NCBI GenBank assembly: GCA_963828555.1
Contig: CAWHEL010000002.1
Coordinates: 1,798,001 to 1,862,000 of the forward strand
Source of the DNA: JADJPO01 sp963828555
GTDB lineage: Bacteria > Actinomycetota > Actinomycetes > Actinomycetales > Kineosporiaceae
Direction: 5' to 3'
DNA: 64,000 bases
The position numbers were made by a program, and so were the translations under genes. This document shows positions 8,626-17,473 of the stretch, piece after piece; within the stretch, counting starts at the first letter, position 1, and every line of letters starts with the position of its first letter. The notes under the pieces were generated by a model. It was given only the letters and a program-made list of their open reading frames with translations, was not told the DNA's origin and made no database searches.

Positions 8626-10014
8626 TCAGGCTCCTGCCGGGAGTGCGTGAGTGGCCTCCCAGGCGGCGAACCCGCCGAGCAGGTCGGAGACGTCGTCGAG
8701 GCCCTGCTGGCGCAGCAGGCTGGCTCCGACGCTGGAGCGCCAGCCGCCGGCGCAGTACACGACCACTGGACGACCGCTCGGCAGCTCGGCCACCCGCCGG
8801 CGCAGCTCGGCCAGTGGGATGTGCAGGCTGCCGGCGATGTGCCCTGCCTCGCGCTCACCGGCGTTGCGGACGTCGACCAGGACCGGGGCGTCGTCCGAGG
8901 CCATCACGTCGCTCAGCTGGTGCGGGGTGAGCCGGCTGGCGTGCGAGACCAGGTCCGGGTGCTCCACCAGGGTCTGCTCGGCGTGCGGGAGGTAGCCGGT
9001 GACGTGGTCGAACCCGATCCGGGCCAGGCGGACAGCGGTCTCCTCCTCGCGCCCCTGCGGAGCGATGATCACTACTGGGTCGTGCGGCTGCAGGACCATG
9101 CCGGCGGTCTCGGCGAACCGGCCGTCGGCGGGCACGTTGATCGCCCCGGTGAGGTGCCCGACGGCGAAGTCCTGGGTGTCGCGGGCATCGACCACCACGG
9201 CGCCGCTCTCCCGGGCGGCCAGGGTCGCGGCGTCGTCCAGCGGGGTCAGGGCGCGGTCCGCGTCGAAGACTGCGCGCTCCTTGCGGTTGAGGATGGCGTC
9301 GTAGACGAAGTACTCGGGGGCGGAGGGCTGCCCGGCGGTGACGATGGCGACGAACTGCTCCTGCGTCATCGGCTGGCAGGCGTAGTTGAGCACCCGCTGC
9401 TCACCGATGGTGGACTGGCGGGCCGTGGAGAGGTTCTTGCCGCAGGCCGATCCGGCGCCGTGGGCCGGGAAGACGCGCACGGCGTCGTGCAGGCCCATCA
9501 GCTTGCGCTGGATGGAGTCGTACAGCTGCACGCCGAGCTCGTCGGCGGTGACCCCGATCGAGGCCAGCAGGTCGGGGCGACCGACGTCGCCGATGAACAG
9601 CGCATCTCCGGTCAGGGCGCCGTAGGGCACCTCGTCGTCGGCGTGCTCGTAGACCAGCACGCTGATCGACTCGGGGGTGTGTCCGGGGGTCTCCATGATC
9701 TCCAGCGAGACGTCGCCGAGGACGATCCGCTCGCCGTCGTGCAGGGGCCGGATCTCGTACTCGGCCTGGGCCGCCTGGCCGTAGCCGATCCAGGCCCCGG
9801 TGGCCTGGGCCATCTCGAGGTGACCGGCAAGGAAGTCGGCGTGGAAGTGGGTGTTGATCACGCCGACGATCTGCAGGCCATGAGCCTTGGCGTCGTCGAG
9901 GTACTCGGCGATGTCGCGGCGGGGGTCGACGACGACCGCCTGGCCGGTCTGCTCGTCACCGACCAGGTAGGAGGCCTGGGACAGGCAGTCGAGGTAGTAC
10001 TGGGCGAAGTACAC
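8626..10014 (-). CDS. MBL-fold persulfide dioxygenase / double rhodanese fusion
   Basis: 462 aa from the GTG at 10014 (GAGGAG 7 nt upstream; a longer open frame upstream is not coding). Residues ~1-240 are an ETHE1-like metallo-beta-lactamase domain with THFHADFLAGH (His56, His58, Asp60, His65), the later ligands in ETPGHTPES and LTGDALFIGD, and PAHGAGSACGKNL. The first rhodanese domain (about 255-345) has IIAPQG where the catalytic Cys would be and is probably inactive. The second keeps the Cys in VYCAGGWRS (about residue 421). The family oxidises low-molecular-weight persulfides to sulfite and moves sulfane sulfur to thiosulfate, as S. aureus CstB does. The locus carries a CstR-like gene. 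Confidence 0.9.
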   Translation of the reverse strand: MYFAQYYLDCLSQASYLVGDEQTGQAVVVDPRRDIAEYLDDAKAHGLQIVGVINTHFHADFLAGHLEMAQATGAWIGYGQAAQAEYEIRPLHDGERIVLGDVSLEIMETPGHTPESISVLVYEHADDEVPYGALTGDALFIGDVGRPDLLASIGVTADELGVQLYDSIQRKLMGLHDAVRVFPAHGAGSACGKNLSTARQSTIGEQRVLNYACQPMTQEQFVAIVTAGQPSAPEYFVYDAILNRKERAVFDADRALTPLDDAATLAARESGAVVVDARDTQDFAVGHLTGAINVPADGRFAETAGMVLQPHDPVVIIAPQGREEETAVRLARIGFDHVTGYLPHAEQTLVEHPDLVSHASRLTPHQLSDVMASDDAPVLVDVRNAGEREAGHIAGSLHIPLAELRRRVAELPSGRPVVVYCAGGWRSSVGASLLRQQGLDDVSDLLGGFAAWEATHALPAGA

Positions 10015-10037
10015 GGGTGCGCTCCTCGGTGGAAGGG

Positions 10038-10985
10038 TCAGGGGGTGTGAGAGGTGTTGTCGAGGGCCGAGTCCGGCCCTGCCTGCAGGGGTAAAGAAGA
10101 TACCCTTGGGGGTATATTCCCGACCGGGTCCCGACGGGTGCGTCGGCGGATCAGGGCCAGCGCCGAGGCTCCGGCGACCGCCGTGACGAAACCGCCGATC
10201 GTGATGGTGACGGCGCGGGCCGAGGCGCCGAGGTCGGCCAGGACTGCCGGCAGTTGCTGCGCCATCACCAGGGCGCCCATCACCAGCACCATGGCGCCGA
10301 AGGCGCGGCGGAGCATCGGCTGGGAGACCCTGCCGGCCAGTCGGGCGCCGATCAAGCTGCCCATCACGGCGGCTCCGGTCACGGAGAGTGCCAGGCCCCA
10401 AGGGATGTGAGTGCCGTGCAGGTGGCCCATCAGGCCGGCGGTCGACTGCAGGGTGATCACCAGCAGTGAGGTGCCGACGGCGGAGGCCATGGGCAGGCCG
10501 GCCACCAGGGTCAGCGCGGGCACGATCAGGAAGCCTCCGCCGGCGCCGACGAATCCGGTGAGGGTGCCGACCAGGGCGCCCAGGGCGACCGTGGCGACCG
10601 GATGTGGGCGCGTCGTCCGGGACGGGGCCTCTCGCCGTCCACGCAGCATGGCGATCGAGGTGGCCAGCATCATCGTGGCGAAGGCGACCAGCAGGATCGA
10701 GCCGGGCACGTGGGTGGCGAGCCGGCCGCCCAGATAGGCGCCGGCCATGCCTCCGGCGGCGAAGATCAGCCCGGTGCGCCAGTGCACCCTGCCCTGGGTG
10801 GCATGAGGAAGCACGGCGATGGCGCTGGTCGTGCCGACAACGAAGAGCGAGGTGGCCACGGCCTCCTGTGCGCCCAGGTCCGCGACGTAGACCAGCAGGG
10901 GGACGGCGAGGATCGAGCCGCCACCGCCGAGCAGGCCGAGGGACAGGCCCACCACGACAGCCAGGGCGAGCGTGAGAGGAAGCAT
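10038..10985 (-). CDS. TauE/SafE-family sulfite/sulfur exporter
   Basis: 315 aa from the ATG at 10985 (MLPLTLALAVVV); a start at 11021 would add 12 residues. The protein has the two-repeat TauE architecture of about eight membrane segments, with the Gly-rich signatures GLSLGLLGGGGSILAVP (repeat 1) and GFVGAGGGFLIVPAL (repeat 2). The hydrophilic tail is rich in Arg/Pro. In CstR-type loci such permeases are proposed to export sulfite, thiosulfate or related sulfur anions. It is followed 23 bp later by the persulfide dioxygenase gene. Its last 80 bp contain a CsoR/CstR-like palindrome. Confidence 0.9.
   Translation of the reverse strand: MLPLTLALAVVVGLSLGLLGGGGSILAVPLLVYVADLGAQEAVATSLFVVGTTSAIAVLPHATQGRVHWRTGLIFAAGGMAGAYLGGRLATHVPGSILLVAFATMMLATSIAMLRGRREAPSRTTRPHPVATVALGALVGTLTGFVGAGGGFLIVPALTLVAGLPMASAVGTSLLVITLQSTAGLMGHLHGTHIPWGLALSVTGAAVMGSLIGARLAGRVSQPMLRRAFGAMVLVMGALVMAQQLPAVLADLGASARAVTITIGGFVTAVAGASALALIRRRTRRDPVGNIPPRVSSLPLQAGPDSALDNTSHTP
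10100..10115. promoter_or_regulatory. CsoR/CstR-type operator inside the end of tauE
   Basis: ATACCCTTGGGGGTAT, a perfect inverted repeat of 6-bp arms, located 86 bp upstream of the persulfide dioxygenase start and within the last codons of the TauE gene. It matches the palindrome upstream of the cstR-like gene (11233-11250) in the TACCC...GGGTA core, the general form of CsoR/CstR operators. It may give the downstream genes their own sulfide-responsive promoter. Confidence 0.6.
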
Positions 10986-11004
10986 GTGTTGAGTGTGGCA
11001 TGAG

Positions 11005-11045
11005 TTCGGATGTCCGTACAACTGAGACTATTGCGGATATCCGAA
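11005..11045. promoter_or_regulatory. 12-bp imperfect inverted repeat upstream of tauE
   Basis: Arms TTCGGATGTCCG (11005-11016) and CGGATATCCGAA (11034-11045) match at 11 of 12 positions, with a 17-bp spacer. The right arm is itself palindromic around GGATATCC. It sits 20 bp upstream of the tauE start and could be an operator or a leader hairpin. It is unlike the CstR site. Confidence 0.4.
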
Positions 11046-11232
11046 TGTCCGTACTCACTGCTCGCATGACGGTCCACCCGTCGGCAGTGCCTACCGGACG
11101 TCTGGTGACTTCGGGCTGCTGAAGAAGGTGGGGCTTCCTGCTCTGTACTGGAATCTCATGCCGAAGGGGCGTGCCTGACCGCTCGCGCTGACTCCGCTCG
11201 CGCTGACTCTCCTGATCGCCGTCTCACCTCGG

Positions 11233-11250
11233 TATACCCCCCGGGGTACA
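11233..11250. promoter_or_regulatory. CsoR/CstR-type operator upstream of cstR-like gene
   Basis: TATACCCCCCGGGGTACA, core TACCCC-CC-GGGGTA, 71 bp before the GTG start of the cstR-like gene. The A/T-flanked C-run/G-run palindrome is the usual form of CsoR-family operators and matches the second site at 10100-10115, so autoregulation is likely. Confidence 0.7.
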
Positions 11251-11320
11251 CTATTTGTCTGGGGTCGTTTTCGACCGCGGAGTGTGATGTAGTCGTGACG
11301 AGACGTAGGGGGTTCCGCGA

Positions 11321-11584
11321 GTGGACATCGACGAGGACGAGGCACGTCAGATCATCCATCGACTGCGCCGGGCCCGGGGGCAGATCGACGGTGTGATCAC
11401 GATGCTCGAGGAGCAGCGCTCGTGCCGAGACATCGTGACCCAGCTCGCGGCGGCGTCCAAGGCCCTGGACCGGGCCGGCTTCAAGATCGTCGCCAGCGGC
11501 CTGCGGCAGTGCGTGATCGGTGAGGGTGGCGAGGACCAGATGACCACCGACGAGATGGAGAAGCTCTTCCTCTCCCTCGCGTGA
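11321..11584 (+). CDS. CsoR/CstR-family repressor, probable persulfide sensor
   Basis: 87 aa, an all-helical DUF156 protein beginning with GTG (TAGGGGG upstream). Copper-sensing CsoR uses a C-H-C set. Here Cys35 (QRSCRDIV) and Cys64 (GLRQCVIG) are present, but the position four before the second Cys, where copper sensors have His, is Gly60. Two Cys without the His is the pattern of CstR, which forms disulfide or polysulfide cross-links with persulfides and releases DNA. The neighbours (persulfide dioxygenase-rhodanese, TauE, thioredoxin) and two matching operators agree. The residue assignment is seen; sulfide sensing is inferred from family knowledge. Confidence 0.88.
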   Translation: MDIDEDEARQIIHRLRRARGQIDGVITMLEEQRSCRDIVTQLAAASKALDRAGFKIVASGLRQCVIGEGGEDQMTTDEMEKLFLSLA

Positions 11585-11616
11585 GCGCCCTCCTGCACTC
11601 TCGTCGATGCGCTGCG

Positions 11617-12471
11617 TCAGTCCACCTGGAACGAGCGCTTGGACAGGCCGAAGAAGAACCCCTCGACGGTGGTCGTCACCTCGGGGCGGGACGCCGCGCC
11701 CAGGGTGACGAACAGCGGCGTGTAGTGCTCCACCGTGGGGTGGGCGTAGGGCATGCCGGGCGCCCGGTCGGCGAAGGCGGCGAGCTCGTCGATGTCGCCG
11801 GCGGCCAGCGCCTGCGCTGCCCAGGCGTCGAAGTCGCGCGACCAGCCGGGAGCCGGTGCCCGGCCGAGGAACTGGTCCCGGTCCAGGTAGGGCAGACCGT
11901 GGGTCATGAAGCCCGACCCGATCAGCAGTGTGCCCTCGGAGCGCAGCTCGCGCAGACGCTCACCCAGAACGAGCAGTCGGGCCGGGTCGTGGGTGGGCAG
12001 GCTCAGTTGGAGCACCGGCACGTCGGCCGCCGGGTACATCACCTTCAGCGGGACCCAGGCGCCATGGTCGAGGCCCCGCCGGGGGTGGGTGTGCACGCGC
12101 TCGTCGTCCGGCATGGCGGCGATCACCCGTTGGGCCAGCGAGCTCGCATCGGGTGAGGTGTAGGTCATCCGGTAGTACAGCGGGTCGAACCCCGAGAAGT
12201 CGTAGACCAGCGGAGTCGCGGCGGCGGGCTGGCTCACGCTCAGCGGCGCGGCCTCCCAGTGCGCACTGACGATCAGCACGTTCTTCGGCTTGGGCAGGGC
12301 GAGGGACCACCGCTGCAGCTCATCCATCCAGGTCCGGCTGTCCAGCAGTGGAGGTGCGCCGTGGCTCAGGTAGAGCGCGGGCAGCGGCGCGTCGCCGGGT
12401 GACCACGCGCGGTGTGCGGCGGTGGCAGGCAGGGCGTTGCGCAGGAAGGTCTGATAGGGGTGCTCGGTCAC
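11617..12471 (-). CDS. class III extradiol (DODA-type) dioxygenase
   Basis: 284 aa from the GTG at 12471, preceded by GGAG at 7 nt; the TTG seven codons upstream is less likely. Metal-binding His residues are visible in LYLSHGAPPLL, VSAHWEAAP, GLDHGAWVPL and the C-terminal HPTVEHYTPLF, the pattern of the LigB/YgiD group that includes 4,5-DOPA extradiol dioxygenase. The substrate in this organism is unknown; many bacterial members act on catechols or remain uncharacterised. It converges on the cstR-like gene with a 32-bp gap and is divergent from a methyltransferase. Confidence 0.9.
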   Translation of the reverse strand: MTEHPYQTFLRNALPATAAHRAWSPGDAPLPALYLSHGAPPLLDSRTWMDELQRWSLALPKPKNVLIVSAHWEAAPLSVSQPAAATPLVYDFSGFDPLYYRMTYTSPDASSLAQRVIAAMPDDERVHTHPRRGLDHGAWVPLKVMYPAADVPVLQLSLPTHDPARLLVLGERLRELRSEGTLLIGSGFMTHGLPYLDRDQFLGRAPAPGWSRDFDAWAAQALAAGDIDELAAFADRAPGMPYAHPTVEHYTPLFVTLGAASRPEVTTTVEGFFFGLSKRSFQVD

Positions 12472-12567
12472 GAAATCTCCTTCGACTTTCAACTATCTTA
12501 GCTCATTGCTGACTGATCAGCAGGACCATCGTGTCGTCGGGCGGCGGTGGGCGGGTAGAAATGGGGC

Positions 12568-13362
12568 ATGGACGCTCCGGGAACGGCGGCGCAGTACTGG
12601 GCCGATGCATTGGCGGGCTGGCGGATCCCCGAGGAGATCCTGGCCCAGGCACCGCAGTCGCCGTGGATCCACCCGATCGAGCTGTTCACCGTGGACGATG
12701 CGGTGCCCGACTCGCCCTCGCACGCCCTGGCCCGCGAGGTGCTCGGCGTGGGCGGCAGCGTGCTGGACATCGGCTGCGGCGGCGGTCGGGCTGCGTTCGC
12801 GGTCACCCCGCCGGCCACCGAGGTGGTCGGCGTGGACCACCAGCAGGGCATGCTGGACGCCTTCGCCGCCGCGGCGGCGCGCCGCGGGGTGGCGCACACC
12901 GAGATCCTCGGTGAATGGCCGGAGGCGGCCGCGCAGACCCCGGTGGCGGACGTCGCCGTCGTCCATCACGTGGCCTACAACGTGGCCAACCTGGCGGGAT
13001 TCGCCCGGGCGGTCGGTGAACATGCCCGCCGACGGGTGGTGTTCGAGCTGCCGCAGCGGCATCCACTCTCGACGATGGCTCCGTTGTGGCAGCACTTCTG
13101 GAACCTGGAGCGCCCCGCCGGGCCGACCGCGGACGACGCGCTCGCCGTTCTGGTCGAAGCCGGGCTGCCGGCCCGGCTGACATCGTGGGAGGAGACCGGC
13201 GATCGCCGTCCGGACCTGCCGCTCGCCCGGCGGGTCGAGTTCACCCGGATCCGGTTGTGCCTGCCGGCCGACCGGGACGACGAGGTGGCCGAGGTGCTCG
13301 CGTCGGTCGGCCCGCCGCCGCCCCGGCGGCTGGCCGCGCTCTGGTGGGACACGGCCCAGTAG
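12568..13362 (+). CDS. class I SAM-dependent methyltransferase
   Basis: 264 aa. Motif I is VLDIGCGGGRAAFAV (about residues 66-80), followed by the acidic SAM-ribose residue in VVGVDHQQGML, then VADVAVVHHVAYNV as motif IV. There is a hydrophobic mid-region and a C-terminal PPPPRR element. No substrate signature is recognised. It starts at ATG 12568 and stands alone, divergent from the dioxygenase and convergent with lmeA. Confidence 0.88.
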   Translation: MDAPGTAAQYWADALAGWRIPEEILAQAPQSPWIHPIELFTVDDAVPDSPSHALAREVLGVGGSVLDIGCGGGRAAFAVTPPATEVVGVDHQQGMLDAFAAAAARRGVAHTEILGEWPEAAAQTPVADVAVVHHVAYNVANLAGFARAVGEHARRRVVFELPQRHPLSTMAPLWQHFWNLERPAGPTADDALAVLVEAGLPARLTSWEETGDRRPDLPLARRVEFTRIRLCLPADRDDEVAEVLASVGPPPPRRLAALWWDTAQ

Positions 13363-13380
13363 CGCTTCCCGGCTGTCGGG

Positions 13381-14112
13381 TCAGCCGGCCGCCTCGAGCA
13401 CCAGATCTGTGGCGGTGGCGCGCAGGGACAATCCTGCCTCGGTGAGTTGAAGGCTCTGCACGGTCAGTCCGTAGGGGAGTGGGGGCACGGTGAGCCGGGT
13501 CTCCAGCGCCGCCAGTGGGGCGCGCACCGCGGCCGGGGCAGTGGCCAGGGCAGCCTCGGGCACCCCGATCGCCAGCCGGGCGCCGGACAATCGCACCTGC
13601 AGCGGCAGTTCGAGCGCGAACCCGAGGTAGCTGCCGGAGAGTGTGAGGGTGTCGCCGCCGGTGTGACGCACCTTGACGTCGGCGACCACGTCCTGCACCT
13701 GGGCGGTGATCAGCCGGGAGATCACCGGGTAGGGCACGATCCCCTCCACCTGTGCCGCACCGATCCGCACGTCGCGAACCTGCCCGGCGAGCACCTCGCG
13801 GACCGGCACCGTCACGTCGTCCAGCCTCGCCTCCACCGACTCCACGGCCACGCCGCCGTTGGCGGCGAGCGCACCGGAACGCACGGTGACCTGCCGGAAA
13901 CTGCCGGCGGCGGCCTGGGTGAGGAAGGGAAACCCCGAGATGGTCACCTCCGGCTGGGTGGGCAGCGACTCGGAGGCGGAGATCTGGCGGCCCACCTGGT
14001 CCTCGACGAACCGGCGCGCACCGTAGTCGGCAAGGCCGGCCAGGGCGAGCAGGGCCAGGCCGAGGACGAACAGCCGACGCAGCGCACGCACCGCACGATC
14101 CTGCCCTATCAC
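13381..14112 (-). CDS. LmeA-family (DUF2993) phospholipid-binding protein
   Basis: 243 aa. One N-terminal membrane or signal segment (LFVLGLALLALAGLADYG) is followed by a periplasm-facing region with the family pattern: VTISGFPFLTQAAAGSFRQVTVRSG, DVTVPVREVLAG, VPYPVISRLI. In mycobacteria LmeA binds phospholipid outside the membrane and is needed for lipomannan maturation. No mannan genes are next to it here. The family assignment is good; the pathway is inferred. Confidence 0.85.
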   Translation of the reverse strand: MIGQDRAVRALRRLFVLGLALLALAGLADYGARRFVEDQVGRQISASESLPTQPEVTISGFPFLTQAAAGSFRQVTVRSGALAANGGVAVESVEARLDDVTVPVREVLAGQVRDVRIGAAQVEGIVPYPVISRLITAQVQDVVADVKVRHTGGDTLTLSGSYLGFALELPLQVRLSGARLAIGVPEAALATAPAAVRAPLAALETRLTVPPLPYGLTVQSLQLTEAGLSLRATATDLVLEAAG

Positions 14113-14139
14113 CGCCGGATCGGCGTCCCGGGCCCCGGG

Positions 14140-14695
14140 TCAGTCGGCCGGTTCCACCGTTCGGCGCAGGATGCTGCGGCGCAGCGGCTCCGGTACCGCT
14201 GCGGCGTCGTCCAGGAAGATCTCGTGCAGTCCGGCGCCGCAGTGGTAACCGTGACGTGCGGCGTACCGGTCGAGCCGGTCCAGTGCCACGGCACGCTCAC
14301 GCCGTCCGCCGACGTGCAGCACCTGGGCGCACCAGCCCTCAAAGACCCGCTGGATCTCGGCGCTGGGCGCCTCGACGGTGGGATCGATGCCCTCGCCCAG
14401 GGCGAGCAGCACGGTCCAGGACGCCGGGTCGGCGCCCGCCCAGACCACCTCGAGCGGCGGCGGGGTGCGGGGCGCCGGCATCCGGGCGGGGAGGTCCGGG
14501 CGGGAGGTGCACGGATTCCCAGGCCGAGCGCAGGCCGTCCACCGCTTCGGCCCAGGCCAGACTGGCCTCGGGGATCCCCTGTCCGGTGCGGGTCAGGTAG
14601 GCGATCGGTGGGACGTCGACGATCACCGGGCTGCGGGGCGGCGCGTAGAGCGCCCCCAGCCGTGCCGGGCGGATCCACTGCTGGACGGCGCTCAT
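14140..14695 (-). pseudogene. frameshifted hypothetical gene (13-bp tandem duplication)
   Basis: Translation from ATG 14695 (GAGGGGG just upstream) gives MSAVQQWIRPARLGALY... to about AWESVH, then the frame turns into Pro-rich sequence. The matching downstream part (MPAPRTPPPLEVVWAGADP to RRTVEPAD) is in another frame. The junction is a tandem duplication: a 14-bp unit at 14482-14495 and a 13-bp copy at 14496-14508. Removing 13 bp restores one frame of 180 aa reading ESVHLPARMPAPRT across the join. The protein is cytosolic with no recognised family. This may be a true mutation or a sequence error. Confidence 0.6.
14482..14508. repeat. 14/13-bp tandem duplication that breaks a gene
   Basis: CCGGGCGGGGAGGT (14482-14495) is directly followed by CCGGGCGGGAGGT (14496-14508). 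Deleting one 13-bp unit restores the reading frame of the surrounding gene, so this looks like replication slippage. Confidence 0.75.
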
Positions 14696-14759
14696 CACTA
14701 CCCCCTCACGCCCCGACGAGCCCCATCCTCGCCCTTCGAACGGCGTAACGACGCAGGGC

Positions 14760-15523
<764 letters not shown>

Positions 15524-15527
<4 letters not shown>

Positions 15528-16288
15528 CCGGAGATCCTTGCTGCTGTAGTGATCAGAGCCGCGACGGCCGGCAGCGCCAGAGCTGTCGCCCACTGGCTCG
15601 CCGGGGCGGCGATGTCGGTGACCTGCGGGAGTTGTCCGGAGTACCCGCGGGAGAGCATGGCCAGGTGCACGCGTTCGCCGCGTTCGTACGAGCGGATGAA
15701 CAGCGCCCCGGCCGAGCGGGCGAGCACCGGGAGCGCGCGGATGTCGCGGGCGACGAAACCCCGTGCGGCACGGGCGATCCGCATTCGGCGCAACTCGTCG
15801 GTGACCACGTCGGAGTAGCGGACCATGAACGTCATGATCTGCACCAACAGGGTCGGCAGGCGGAGCCGTTCGAGGCCGAGCAGGAGCATGCGCAGGTCGG
15901 TGGTGGCGGCGAGAAGGATCGAGGTGACCACGCCGAGCGTCGCCTTGGCGAGCACGTTCCAGGCCGCCCACAGGCCGGCGACGCTGAGCTGGACGCCGAG
16001 GACGTCGACCCGGTCGCCGGGGGTGAGGAAGGGCATGGCGACGGCGAACAGCACGAACGGGGTCTCCACCAGCATCCGGCGCCCGATCAGCCGGAACGGG
16101 ATGCGGGCGGTCAGTGCCACCGCAGCCAGCAGGGCGGCGAAGCCGGCGAAGGCCCAGACCCGATGGGCCGGAGTGAGCACCACCATCACGATGAAGGTGA
16201 GGGCTGCGACCAGCTTGCACTGCGGGCCGAGCCGGTGCACCAGGGAATCCCTGGGCACGTGCAGGCGGTGCGCGTGTCCTGAGGCCAC
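15524..16288 (-). CDS. cbiQ: ECF transporter transmembrane component
   Basis: 254 aa with about five membrane segments (VAALTFIVMVVLTPA, VWAFAGFAALLAAVAL and others). The coupling-helix signature has the Ala-Arg-Gly form in RMRIARAARGFVARD, and a second coupling element lies near SRGYSGQLP. It joins the CbiO ATPase to the CbiM substrate unit. It lies 18 bp after the small PDGLE gene and overlaps cbiO by 4 bp. Confidence 0.93.
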
Positions 16289-16306
16289 GGGGTCCCTGTC
16301 CGCCCG

Positions 16307-16603
16307 TCAGCCGGTGGGCTGGCGCCGGCGCAGCAGCCGGGTCAGTCCGTAGAAGAGCGCCAGGGTGACCAGCACGCCCACCACACCCGCGATGCTCCGC
16401 CCGAGCGGGCCGTCCAGGAAGGAGGCCTGGTAGTCGGCCAGGGGCGACCCGCCGGTCGCATGGTCGGTGGCGGTGTCGATGAAGCCCTTGTCCTCGGCGA
16501 CCTTCTCCAGGCCGTCGGGGGAGCCGCTGGCGAACAGACTCACCACGCCGGCCAGGACGAGGGTGACGGCGAGCGCGATCAGTGCGACCCGGCGGTTACG
16601 CAT
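16307..16603 (-). CDS. small PDGLE-domain membrane protein (CbiN-like)
   Basis: 98 aa with an N-terminal membrane helix (VALIALAVTLVLAGVVSLF), an extracytoplasmic loop containing SPDGLEKVAED, and a C-terminal helix (VVGVLVTLALFYGL) with an Arg-rich end. In cobalt/nickel ECF transporters this small protein takes the place of CbiN and is needed for transport by CbiM. Its GTG/ATG start overlaps the end of cbiM by 8 bp. Confidence 0.9.
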   Translation of the reverse strand: MRNRRVALIALAVTLVLAGVVSLFASGSPDGLEKVAEDKGFIDTATDHATGGSPLADYQASFLDGPLGRSIAGVVGVLVTLALFYGLTRLLRRRQPTG

Positions 16604-17303
16604 CCACGGCTCCTGGCATGGGGCTGGAGGTGTCGAGCCGCAACGTGACCTCGCGGCGCAGGTGCCGGGCGCCGCGGACCAGGTCGGGGCGGACGGCGAT
16701 CACGCTGGCGACGGTGGCGGCGGTGATCGCGGCCTCACCGAGACCGATCAGCAGGTGGATGCCGACCATGCCGGTGAGCACGGTGCCCACCGGGATGGTC
16801 GAGGTGGCCCCGATCGCGTACAGCGCGGTGAAGGCGGCTGCCGCGGCTGGAACGGAGAGGAAGGCGGAGACGGCGGTGGCGGCGACCAGGCTGGGCCGGG
16901 TCTTCGGGAGCAGCTTCACCAGCGCGAGGAAGACCAGGTAGCCGACGCCGACGCCGACGATGGCCATGTCGGTGATGTTGACGCCGAGCGCCGTCAGCCC
17001 GCCGTCCGCGAAGAAGAGCCCTTGGACCAGGAGCACGACGGCGATGCAGAGCGCGCCGGTGTAGGGGCCGACCAGGACGGCGGCGAGGACCCCACCGAGC
17101 AGGTGGCCGCTGGTGCCGGCGGCGATCGGGAAGTTGATCAACTGCGCGGCGAAGACGAAGGCGGCGACGAGGCCGGCCATCGGCGCGGTGCGATCGTCGA
17201 GCTCGCGGCGGGCGCCGCGCAGCGACACGGCGATGCCGGCCGCAGCCACGGCAGACGCGCCGAGTGAGGTGGGGACGTCGATGAATCCGTCAGGTACGTG
17301 CAC
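16596..17303 (-). CDS. cbiM: cobalt/nickel transporter substrate-binding subunit
   Basis: 235 aa beginning MHVPDGFID; the N-terminal Met-His pair is the metal-binding hook of CbiM/NikM. About seven membrane segments follow, with INFPIAAGTSGHLLGG as the second conserved metal-site motif. It is the first gene of a four-gene minus-strand operon (cbiM, PDGLE, cbiQ, cbiO). The use of cobalt rather than nickel cannot be decided from sequence. Confidence 0.95.
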   Translation of the reverse strand: MHVPDGFIDVPTSLGASAVAAAGIAVSLRGARRELDDRTAPMAGLVAAFVFAAQLINFPIAAGTSGHLLGGVLAAVLVGPYTGALCIAVVLLVQGLFFADGGLTALGVNITDMAIVGVGVGYLVFLALVKLLPKTRPSLVAATAVSAFLSVPAAAAAFTALYAIGATSTIPVGTVLTGMVGIHLLIGLGEAAITAATVASVIAVRPDLVRGARHLRREVTLRLDTSSPMPGAVDA

Positions 17304-17473
17304 TCAAGGAACGTAACCCTGTTGGGAATTAGTCGCAATAAGAGCGAGCATGCACGGCGTCATGCGTGCTCAGGGTCACGAACGCGCAGCCATCGAGCGG
17401 CGCTGCACCCATCCCGCGCGGGCACAGCGTGACGTTGCATCCGCCAGACGGGCGCGGCGTGACGTTGTGCCCA
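17304..17473. promoter_or_regulatory. cbi promoter region with hairpin and imperfect repeats
   Basis: 170 bp. An A/T-rich stretch just upstream of cbiM (reading CTTATTGCGACTAATTCCC on the minus strand) may be a metal-regulator box. A stem GAGCATGC/GCGTGCTC lies at about 17348-17373. Two copies of GCGTGACGTTG (17427-17437, 17457-17467) form an imperfect 30-bp tandem repeat next to the hydratase gene end. No cobalamin riboswitch core was recognised. Confidence 0.35.

Larger units (their letters stand above)
10986..11320. other. 335-bp divergent control region of the sulfur locus
   Basis: This gap separates the minus-strand tauE operon from the plus-strand cstR-like gene. It holds a 12-bp inverted repeat next to tauE (11005-11045), a perfect-phase 15-bp direct repeat (GCTCGCGCTGACTCC at 11181-11195, repeated at 11196-11210 with one change) and the CstR-type operator. 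No believable protein is encoded. Confidence 0.6.

Noticed and set aside
8626..11067. A single 813-aa frame joining the MBL/rhodanese protein to an upstream stretch
   Set aside because: The upstream part is antisense-like Arg/Pro-rich sequence over the real tauE gene; a ribosome site and start at 10014 mark the true protein.
17304..17473. Cobalamin riboswitch upstream of cbiM
   Set aside because: The gap is too short and no B12-box-like core was found; only a hairpin and weak repeats are visible.
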